A stretch of 64,000 nucleotides of DNA from Stachybotrys elegans (taxonomy: Eukaryota; Ascomycota; Sordariomycetes; Hypocreales; Stachybotryaceae): assembly GCA_020746835.1 (NCBI GenBank), contig JAGPNK010000006.1, positions 496,001 through 560,000 on the forward strand, read 5' to 3'. Shown one piece after another: positions 57,196-64,000 of the stretch. Position numbers and translations under genes: made by a program. A model generated the notes under the pieces. That model was not told where the DNA came from and did no database searches. It was given only the letters and a program-made list of their open reading frames with translations. Within the stretch, counting starts at the first letter, position 1. Each line of letters opens with the position of its first letter.

Positions 57196-58497
57196 TCAGG
57201 ATCGCCCTCGCCTCCGCTTCCTAGGGCCATCTGCCAGTTTCTCCTCCTTGACTTCATCTTCCTGCTTAGCCGCCTTTGTCCTCTGCCTTTTCAGTGGCGG
57301 CCCCTCGTCAGGCTCCTCCTTGATCTTGGAGCCGGTGCTGCGGCCTCTCCGAACGGCAGGTTTGTCCTCCTCCGGCTCAATGACCTCTGCTTTGGCAGTC
57401 GGGACCACCCTACCCGTCTTCTTCTGCACCGCCGGGGCATAGCAGCTCGTACGCCCACCCACCGTGATAAATGCCAGCTTCTCTCCGTTCGGCAGCTTGT
57501 TTGCGCCCGCCTTGCCGCCCTTGCCCCACCGGTAGTTGAACAGCCAGTGATCGGGAAACTCGTCCGAGTCTCCGAGCTTGTCCACGGCAGTTTGACATAC
57601 ATAGCGGATGTTTTCGTACAACGTCTTGATCTCGGCATCGCTGAACTCGTTGCAATACTGCTCAGGGTGGAATTTTGCTTGGTACAGGGTTTCGTCGGCT
57701 ACCCAGTTGCCAATGCCACTAATCACAGTCTGGTCGAGCAGGAGGGCCTTAATAGGGACACGGCGTGCTCTCATCTTCCCGTGCAGGTACTCCTCGGTGA
57801 ACTCATCCAAATCGATGACAGGATCGGGTCCGTTTTCCACTAGGGGCGAGTGCTGCCGGATGTCATCTCCTGGGCAATGGACGAGCCGTACTCGTCCGAT
57901 TCTCCGGGGGTCGGTAAAGGCAACCTCTACCCCATCCCTTCCCTCGGTTTTGAGGTGAAACTTCCAGAATTTCGGTGGCCAGGCCTCCATTTCGCTCTCC
58001 TTCATCTTCTTGTAGTAGTTGGTGTAGGCTGTCTTCTCGCCTCGTATGTGAACCCACCCTATACACGTCAGCTGTAAGGCATACAGTTGCGATAAATACA
58101 CGTACCTGTCATCCCGAAATGCATGACTAAATGAGGGGGCTTCTCCAATGTGATCCTGCACATCCATTAGCTGAAGTACACGAGATGGCTGACTGGTGAC
58201 ATACCAAAAATATTTGCCCTGGCTCCCTGCTGAGACGACCTGCTGGCTCAGCTAGACGTCCCTCTGATGCGGGTCAATGAACCTACCTTTTTCCCCTTCA
58301 GAGCCTCCTCCACCTCCGGGCCACTCGTACCAACTTTTCCAAAGACATTGGTGTCTTCAATGGCGGCAACGGTAGCTATGCGCTTGCCCACTAAAGATTG
58401 GCGCAGGAAGTGGACGATCCGCGCAACTATCAAACTGGTCAACCGTATTCTCGTGTAAACCGTTGGATTCGTCATTACCTTCTGCGATCTCAGGCAT
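57196..58497 (-). CDS. Fpg/Nei-family DNA glycosylase (formamidopyrimidine-DNA glycosylase)
   Basis: Five exons: 58497-58479 (19 nt), 58426-58287, 58239-58205, 58155-58106 and 58058-57196; 368 aa. The four introns are 47-52 nt. The 19-nt first exon encodes MPEIAE, so the catalytic Pro2 and Glu3 sit alone there. Further landmarks are the conserved Lys62 in GKYFW, MHFGMTGWVHI, DPRRIGRVRLV, a helix-two-turn-helix region (IKALLLDQTVISGIGNWVADE), and VGGRTSCYAPAVQKKTG, a zincless-finger hairpin with Arg284 instead of four cysteines. The basic tail (KRQRTKAAK, KRRRGRS) should target the nucleus. The enzyme excises oxidised bases such as 8-oxoG and FapyG, with beta/delta-elimination. It is divergent from the snoRNA host gene. 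Confidence 0.92.
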
Positions 58498-58740
58498 CTT
58501 TCGGGAGTGAGGTAAAGATAGCTAAAACTCGAATGGAGGGCCAAGATGCTTCGCCTGATGGACGGTCATCGGCTCTCCCCCTAATGACGGGGCCGCGCCC
58601 TGGCGATGGCAACCACGTGAAATGAAGGGCGCTAGAACCCAATTCGTCACGATATTGACACGACAACCCGTGACTTTGGATTACCTAATGACCCATCTTC
58701 CCCACCAAAAGATTGTATTTTCTTCGCAGCTTTTTTTCTG
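58498..58740. promoter_or_regulatory. Shared promoter region of the glycosylase and the snoRNA host gene
   Basis: About 240 bp separate the glycosylase ATG (minus strand) from the pyrimidine-rich start of the snoRNA host transcript (plus strand), so both are likely driven from one short divergent promoter. No TATA box is obvious. Confidence 0.45.
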
Positions 58741-58833
58741 AGCTCTGAATTTTCTCTCTTTGTTCTTCACCAACAATGTGAGCTTCAAGGTATGCGAATC
58801 TTCTCGTTCTGCTTCTCTCTTCCTCCCCTTTGT

Positions 58834-58907
58834 ATGATGACACACCAAACCGCAAACTAGAGTCTTTGACCTCTTGGAATGAAACCAACATTTTCACGTC
58901 AGTCTGA
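58834..58907 (+). ncRNA. C/D-box snoRNA 1
   Basis: Box C ATGATGA (58,834-58,840) and box D CTGA (58,904-58,907) delimit 74 nt. Bases 58,853-58,864, just upstream of a TTGA D'-like box (58,866-58,869), are complementary over 12 nt to the conserved GACUCUAGUUUG segment of 25S/28S rRNA, as I remember it. Under the +5 rule the target would be the U after GAC. I do not know a yeast methylation there, so the target is tentative while the snoRNA itself is well supported. Confidence 0.7.
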
Positions 58908-59077
58908 AATACGACTGTTTCGCATCACATTCTGCAGACAACATGCCAGAATGCTTGCTAATGCGACTGCAGATTTTGCCGCCTCTTGGCTGGCCCGAAG
59001 CCTCTTCACATGGTACGATGATGGCCTACGCGCCATTGGGTAAGTCAAATTTCTCTCTACTCATCCCGCACCCTGTT

Positions 59078-59158
59078 ATGATGATCATTTTCTTTACAAT
59101 ATACGCTGGAAATTACCGACTGAGATCTTCCTTGACGATATTAAATGGCTTTGTCTGA
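59078..59158 (+). ncRNA. C/D-box snoRNA 2, snR77-like (18S U578 guide)
   Basis: Box C ATGATGA (59,078-59,084), D' CTGA (59,120-59,123), C' TGACGA (59,133-59,138) and D CTGA (59,155-59,158). The bases before D' pair with 18S rRNA around CGGUAAUU: eight base pairs (guide 59,111-59,118), a one-base bulge, then five more. The fifth base upstream of D' (A at 59,115) pairs with the U of CGGUAA, which is U578 in yeast numbering, the snR77 target (from memory). Confidence 0.8.
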
Positions 59159-59272
59159 TTACACTCGCCCTGTTTACATTGTTGCTGCCCTCTCCCTCCA
59201 AGGCTCTTGACTGACCTTTGCAAAGACTTAGTAAGGTACGATACATAGCGATTCCTTCCATCGCCTCATCAA

Positions 59273-59354
59273 ATGATGAACTGGCACTGGGCTCCGAACA
59301 AAGCATGAGTCGATAAGCCATTTTGCGGCAGGCCTAGAAAACCTCGCCCACTGA
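59273..59354 (+). ncRNA. C/D-box snoRNA 3, target unresolved
   Basis: Box C ATGATGA (59,273-59,279) and box D CTGA (59,351-59,354), 82 nt. A D'-like CCGA lies at 59,294-59,297, preceded by GCACTGGGC, complementary over 9 nt to a conserved 25S segment (GCCCAGUGC). Nine bases can match by chance, so no target is claimed. By position in the cluster it would correspond to yeast snR76. Confidence 0.6.
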
Positions 59355-59505
59355 TCGAGCAATCCTCTACATACATTTGTCGAATCAAGCTGCTCGAACA
59401 AGCATTGACCGGCTACAGTATCGTAGACTCATGCATCATGCAAGAATGAGTGTCTCGTTGGACCATGTGGTAGGTTTTCTTGTTCTTTCAACCCATCCAA
59501 GCATT

Positions 59506-59583
59506 CTGATGATTCAGATGACGAGTCTTATTCGAGTTTTCGATGCAGACACCATATTTACCTACCATTCATGCATTACCTGA
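59506..59583 (+). ncRNA. C/D-box snoRNA 4, target unresolved
   Basis: Box C CTGATGA (59,506-59,512) and box D CTGA (59,580-59,583), 78 nt, within its own intron with a GTAGGT donor and TTTCTCAG acceptor. I could not find a guide that fits the +5 rule. Position in the cluster would match yeast snR75. Confidence 0.55.
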
Positions 59584-59703
59584 CTTTGCCATTCATCACT
59601 TCCTCTTTTGCCAGTCGGTCGCATTCAGTCACTGACTTTTCTCAGACGTCCACAAATTAACTGTAAGTTGATGCTGCATGCACTCCTCCACCACCATCAT
59701 CGT

Positions 59704-59778
59704 ATGATGAATGCGAATAAAAGACAAGCATATGTCCGAGCTTCGCTTTGAAGAGAAACTATCCGCATATCCTTCTGA
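59704..59778 (+). ncRNA. C/D-box snoRNA 5, snR74-like (18S A28 guide)
   Basis: Box C ATGATGA (59,704-59,710), D' CCGA (59,736-59,739) and D CTGA (59,775-59,778). Bases 59,722-59,734 are perfectly complementary over 13 nt to the 5' end of 18S rRNA (CAUAUGCUUGUCU). The fifth base upstream of D' (T at 59,731) pairs exactly with A28 in yeast numbering, the snR74 target (from memory). Confidence 0.85.
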
Positions 59779-59905
59779 CTAGATGGATCATTCCTCGACA
59801 CTCTGGACTCAGTGTATGGCAACCAGCTGACTGAAGCCAGCGTAATGCCTCATACTATGAGACAAAGGTTAGTCAGAACACCCTCCAACCCTGCACTAGA
59901 ATTAT

Positions 59906-59984
59906 ATGATGTTACAATATCACGACGGTCAACTTAGCCATATGCTCTGATGATAACGCCTGTGACAAGGCATTTTATCCCTGA
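59906..59984 (+). ncRNA. C/D-box snoRNA 6, target unresolved
   Basis: Box C ATGATGT (59,906-59,912, one deviation), D' CTGA (59,947-59,950) overlapping C' TGATGA (59,949-59,954), and D CTGA (59,981-59,984). Spacing to donor and acceptor (38 and 66 nt) matches the other members. No rRNA target was identified; position would match yeast snR73. Confidence 0.6.
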
Positions 59985-60127
59985 TATTCGTGTCTTCCCG
60001 ATCTTCTGTTATGTGTGCTTGTCCATGACTGCCGCTAACTCAATCAATAGGTTTCATAAATGTGCCTTCACATTGCCAGAGGTTCACTTGCCTTTCCCGA
60101 CAACCTGAACCGTCAGGAGCTTGCTCG

Positions 60128-60702
60128 GTAAGGATGTTAGAAGAAGCACTTGTGCCGACCATAGGCCACTTGTCACGAGCCGCCCCCGGCTTATTATGAG
60201 ACACACGTTTGGATGCCTGAACACGGCGTAGTACGAGCCATTGGTCCTAGCTGGGATGCGCACCACCCATGCGATTCAAGCGGATCGCATTTGGATGACA
60301 TGGCATATCCATCAAGCTGCAATCAGGTCCGATGCGACTGGACTGGAGGCAAACCATTGTGATAGTGTGAGCCCTGCCTGGATACCCTTCCAGTTGGCTG
60401 CCCGGGGTTGAGTACTAAACGTATATACAAGCGCGTTGTAATCAAGTAGTATGTGGGCAGAAATGTTGGAAACTATCAATACAAAGAAGTGCCATTTCCA
60501 TCCAGTCCATCTCTCCCAGTGTTGTGCTCTTGAATGGTTATTGTACCAAACATGTTCATCGTAAGTCGTTCATCGCTTTACATACATAGGAACCGTGACC
60601 CGCTGACAGCCTTCTCGTCAGCCTTGAAAGAAGAGATTGCCTTGTCCCATCTGGACAGGCCGCCTGGCGTATACAACGCCACTTGCTACTAAAGGGTGAT
60701 AT
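60128..60702. other. Region between the snoRNA host gene and the Clr5 gene
   Basis: May hold the 3' end of the host transcript and the 3' UTR of the convergent Clr5-domain gene. I looked for a seventh snoRNA (a box C followed by CTGA at 70-85 nt) and found none that convinced me. Confidence 0.45.
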
Positions 60703-61722
60703 TCACCAAGTGCCCACGTTGGATATGGCGGCGCTTGAGCTTTGTGATGAACCAAGATCCAAAGTCTCCCGATACGCCGGCACAAGCTGCGGAGAGGGCG
60801 CATCGTTGGCGCGCAACTGTTGTACGCTGTCGCTGGTGTCGCTACCGGTGTAGGAGGCCGTGTCGGATCTGTAGTAGCCCCAGCCGGTATGGTCCATGTA
60901 CTGAGGCAGCCGGGCAGGGACTTGCAGATACGAGGCAGCCGGCTCCTCACCTCGACTCGCGGGCGGCGACATGTGGCTACAGCAGACGGAATTAGCGGGC
61001 GTTGGGGCCCAGGATGGGAGTTGGCACATACTGCGAGCCACTGCTGCTTCCCCAATTCGCGGACCGGCCGTCGTGGAAGTGCCAGCTGCCGGGGTCGGTC
61101 ATGGTACCTCCTGTCCTGTGGTGATGATGATGGTGATTATGGGGTCCCTGGTGGTGGCCCCAGCGATGGCTTGTGCTGGGATAGACGTCGCCTCCGGGCG
61201 GACTGGGCAACGTCGGCAGGGAGAGGCGATGGCCACCGCGGTAGAAGGAGTTGGAGTCGAGCCTGTGGGCACGATAGCCGTCGTCCGAGTGCCTCCTGAT
61301 GGCGTAGCTGTACTCGCTGTGAGAGAGGCCGGCAAAGGGGCGACTGCTCTTGAGGGCGGAGGAGGAGAGCATAGGCGTCTTGGGAGGAGAGGAGGAGGAA
61401 GCTGATGAGAGCATGTCGGTGATGGAGGAGCGGCGCTGCTGCCTCTTCTTGCAATTGTACTTGCCAACGCCCCAATCGTCAAAGTGCTGGCGATAGGACC
61501 GTATGCTAGATGGGCGTGTCAGTCTTTGTCTGATGACGGGGCGTGCCATGGAGTTGACAGCAAGAAGGGTACGGGAGAAGGGGGGGGGGGGGGGGTTCGG
61601 CCTTACGAAGCTTCAAAGCCATGGCGTTGGCGCATGATTTCCTTGACATCATGGAGTGTCCGGCCTTCCTGGATGTATAGGCGGACAATCTCCTGGCGGA
61701 ACTCCTTCCAGGGCTTCGTCAT
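60703..61722 (-). CDS. Clr5-domain protein
   Basis: Three exons: 61722-61607, 61505-61032 and 60976-60703; 287 aa. Intron 1 (101 nt, donor GTAAGG, CTGAC branch) holds a C16 tract; intron 2 is 55 nt (donor GTATGT, branch GCTAAT, acceptor TGTAG). The Clr5 domain (PF14420) fills residues 1-60: WKEFRQEIVRLYIQEGRTLHDVKEIMRQRHGF then YRQHFDDWGVGKYNCKKR. The rest is Ser/Pro/His-rich and disordered, with a poly-His patch (NHHHHHHR). Skipping intron 2 would end the protein after 209 residues, but the last exon reads well (SYLQVPARLPQYMDHTGWGYY) and stays in frame. The domain is common in filamentous fungi, often fused to ankyrin or other modules; its role is not established. It may bind DNA. Confidence 0.87.
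61580..61595. repeat. G16 homopolymer inside intron 1 of the Clr5 gene
   Basis: In the sense of the gene this is C16, starting at the twelfth nucleotide of the intron. Confidence 0.9.
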
Positions 61723-64000
61723 GGCGGCGGTTAGCGGGAGGTGAGGTCCGTTGGCGGAGAGGTGATGTTTCCGTGTGTATATATTTTTGTGGCGCGCGCA
61801 AGGGACAAGATCCTTCGATGAGATGAGGAAGATGATGGTGAAGATGGGATGAGGGAACGTGCGAGGCGAGAAGGAGACCAAGGAAGGACCAACAAGGTGA
61901 ATAGGAAGAAATAAAATAGAAAACGGGAATGGATAGGTCAATGGGCTCAGGAGGCTCAGGAGGCGAGGAAGAAGTTGGGGGGGTATAAGAAGCTAAAACC
62001 GAAGAAAGGGAAAGGGTGGGAATCAAGTGCTGTTAGATGATTCCAAGTCGGGCTCTGAAGAAGAGAGCAGCATACTCATATCATGCCAATGGGCTGGGCT
62101 GGCTATCTTTGCTGTTGGCCATGTGTGTTGTATGTATGCGAGTGCGTCTCTGTCTGCATATGTAAGTGTATGTTGGTTGTGTGGCTCCCCCCCCCCTCTC
62201 CCCCGATAACTTGCCACGGCTGGCTTCCCCTTGGCCCCCCTTGTAACCCGACCTCTCTATCTGTCTATCTCTTTTTGGGGTGTTTATATTTATGTCCCTG
62301 CTTCACAATTGCAAATCGGACGCGGCAGAAGAGGGGGGGGGGGGGGGGACAAGGCGACGAATCAAGCAGAGACGGCAAGGACAACTTTGGGGGCCAAAGG
62401 GGTGCGTCAGCCTTGATTCAGGCTCTGGGGGATGCCCCCCTTCGACCGCTTTGGGGGCTGAATGGACTTTGCCGCCCCTCTCGTCTTGTTCATTCCCCTC
62501 CCCTTTCCCCCATCTTCTGCCATGTATTGGTTTGCTCTTGTATCTGGTGTGGTTTGCTACAGGCGTCGAGGCATATGTCTGCTCCCCGTCCTCGGGCAAG
62601 TCTAGACACAAAACCGAAGAAGAGATAAGGGGGGGGGGGATGCGGCTCAGCTGTGCTCATGGTGACGCAGCCTTGCGGTCTCCTGGTGAGAGCTAGCTCC
62701 TCCGTCTGGTGTTTCTGTGTGACGTTGCAGGGATGCGAGGAGGAGAGGAGGACACCACCAGGACGTCACTTGAGGCGGACGAAGCAGGTGGGAGGGTCGG
62801 GCTGGCTATCTTTGTTCCTCCGGAAGATAGTATCTATGTGCGGTTATAAGCCCGGCCGAGCTTCTAAAAACCGCCCGCGGTTGTCTCCAGTCGTGGCATG
62901 GTACATGAGGAAACAAAGGTACTGCGGTTGGGGGCCAAGACGGGGGGACACGTCGTATGGTAGAGTTGCACTCGCAACAGAAAAATAAAATAAAAAATAG
63001 CCAGGCACAAAGAGATGGAAATAGAGGAATAGAGGGATAGCAGAGAGGAGTCGACGGCTAGGTCCGCTCGTCGGGATGCCCCCCCCTCCATCATGATCCG
63101 CGCACCACCACAGCCTGCCTGCATGCCTTGTTGTCTGCCGCCCCGTCTTTTTTTTCCCCCTCCCCGGGGCAGGCAGGCAGGCATTCAGAGAGAGAGACAC
63201 GGCTGCATGTTCCAAGTCACCAGGTACCTACCATTCAGCCTCACGGGGCTACATCTTGCACCGCCTGGATGGGCGGCGGGAAAGGAGGGACCTCCCGGAG
63301 GCGGGGTGGCACGGCAGACGTGCAAAAAAAAAAGAGAGGTGTTTTGAAACGAAACAAAATATGGATCGCATCATGTTTGAAAATCCCATGGAGCTGTGCA
63401 TGCGGAGAAAAAAGGAAAATGCTTGCTCGATAGCCTGCGGGGGGGGAGGATGAGGTTGAGGTTGAGGTTGAGGTCGATGCCTTACAGGGCACATTTGTGC
63501 AGACCGGTCGGACGCCTTTTTCGGTAGGACGCCTGCATGTCTCTCCTTCTCTCTCTCTGTCTCCCTCTTGGTGCATTGCGATTGCCTCGGGCAGTGCCCT
63601 GGTGCATCGCGTGCGGGCGTCGCTGCAAAACCCCGGGCGAATCAATCCACGAGTAGAAATCTTGCCCAGCTCGACTCCAAGGTGCCCGCAAAGAATGGGA
63701 AATCAAAAGGAGGAAGAATAAATGCTGCTATTTTTTGTTTGGGGCTATACAATGCACGCACATTGCCCGCGCCGCGCCGCAGCACGTTACCGAGACTCCA
63801 CTTGCCTGGCCCGATGGCGCCCCGCAACGATCCGCAAGCAGTAATCAGTGTGGCAAGCACAGATATAGAAGGAAGCACCTTTGCCTTGCCTACCCTGTGG
63901 TTTGATCATCGACAAGGTAGTCGATTAACCATTCCTACCAGGTCGGAAACAAAATATTGTGATACAGCGGGTGAGATTTCTCTTTCAATGCGGATATCTT
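61723..64000. other. Upstream region of the Clr5 gene, no further gene seen
   Basis: Pyrimidine-rich on the minus strand for the first several hundred bases, consistent with a long leader and promoter of the Clr5 gene. It contains a G16 tract (62,333-62,348) and a GAGGTT tandem repeat (about 63,446-63,474). The window ends without a further recognisable coding segment. Confidence 0.5.
62333..62348. repeat. G16 homopolymer
   Basis: Intergenic, or in the leader of the Clr5 gene. No splice donor is close by on the minus strand. Confidence 0.9.

Larger units (their letters stand above)
58741..60127 (+). ncRNA. Non-coding host gene carrying six intronic C/D snoRNAs
   Basis: Proposed introns: 58790-58972, 59040-59202 (or to 59231), 59231-59418, 59470-59645, 59663-59840 and 59868-60050. 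Donors are GTATGC, GTAAGT, GTAAGG, GTAGGT, GTAAGT and GTTAGT. Acceptors follow CTAAT, TGACC, CTGAC or CTAAC branch words. Each intron holds one C/D snoRNA: box C begins 37-44 nt after the donor, and box D ends 62-66 nt before the acceptor (ambiguous for the second, 44 or 73). The exons between them are 17-67 nt, stop-rich and without conserved protein. This geometry is that of snoRNA host genes such as mammalian UHG/GAS5. Transcript ends are estimates; a further GTAAGG donor at 60,128 may add another intron. Confidence 0.75.

Noticed and set aside
56788..57843. 351-codon plus-strand frame
   Set aside because: Mostly antisense to the glycosylase; no plausible protein content.
59098..59107. Ten-base complementarity of snoRNA 2 to 18S AGCGUAUAUU
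   Set aside because: Only a CTGG could serve as the D' box; the adjacent guide before the perfect CTGA fits U578 far better.
59565..59574. Ten-base complementarity of snoRNA 4 to 25S GCAUGAAUGG (near the snR66/snR78 sites)
   Set aside because: Neither a D nor a D' box lies five bases away, and ten-base matches to rRNA are expected by chance in guides of this total length.

Overview
The window looks like nuclear DNA of a filamentous ascomycete (Pezizomycotina, most likely Sordariomycetes). Genes are widely spaced and carry short introns (about 47-150 nt, one of about 400 nt) with GT donors, CTNAC/CTAAC branch sites and AG acceptors. Pyrimidine-rich leaders are long. The gene content is typical of that group: a VIVID/ENVOY-type LOV photoreceptor, a Clr5-domain protein, a Fungal_trans_2 regulator and an EasF-type methyltransferase. 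I saw no transposon open frame, rRNA, tRNA or CRISPR.

Layout. 1-5 kb: no gene. 5-8.3 kb: long leader and an intronless Pcl1/2-type cyclin (+). 8.3-12.3 kb: no coding gene, but a leader-like CT-rich stretch near 10.5-11.6 kb. 12.3-20.2 kb: divergent pair of a P1B copper ATPase (-) and the sulfite reductase flavoprotein subunit MET10 (+). 23.2-24.6 kb: FAD amine oxidase of the sarcosine/fructosyl-amine oxidase family (-). 28.6-29.8 kb: small C2H2 zinc-finger protein (-). 34.4-37.4 kb: Fungal_trans_2 protein (+), tail to tail with an EasF/EgtD-like methyltransferase (37.5-38.7 kb, -). 38.7-45.4 kb: gene-poor. 45.4-46.4 kb: methylthioadenosine phosphorylase (-), divergent from a 987-residue protein of unknown function with an 80-residue His/Asp run (47.5-50.6 kb, +). 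51.1-52.0 kb: COQ3 (+). 52.2-53.5 kb: NSE2/MMS21 SUMO ligase (-). 55.6-56.3 kb: VIVID-like LOV protein (+). 57.2-58.5 kb: Fpg/Nei DNA glycosylase (-). 58.7-60.1 kb: a non-coding, multi-intron snoRNA host gene (+). 60.7-61.7 kb: Clr5-domain protein (-). 61.7-64 kb: no gene.

The most interesting element is the transcript at about 58.74-60.13 kb. Six C/D-box snoRNAs lie about 200 nt apart. Each appears to sit in its own intron at nearly fixed distances from the splice sites, and the exons between them are tiny and non-coding. Two guides obey the box D+5 rule exactly for 18S rRNA U578 and A28 (yeast numbering from memory). Those are the targets of yeast snR77 and snR74, which are neighbours in the yeast snR72-78 polycistron, so this looks like an intron-encoded counterpart of that cluster.

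Other themes are long poly-C tracts 9-12 nt after the 5' splice site in three unrelated introns, a dispersed GTACGGAGTAC inverted repeat, and terminal exons that are easily missed. All exon coordinates come from reading splice signals and checking total frame; none has been checked against transcripts or databases.
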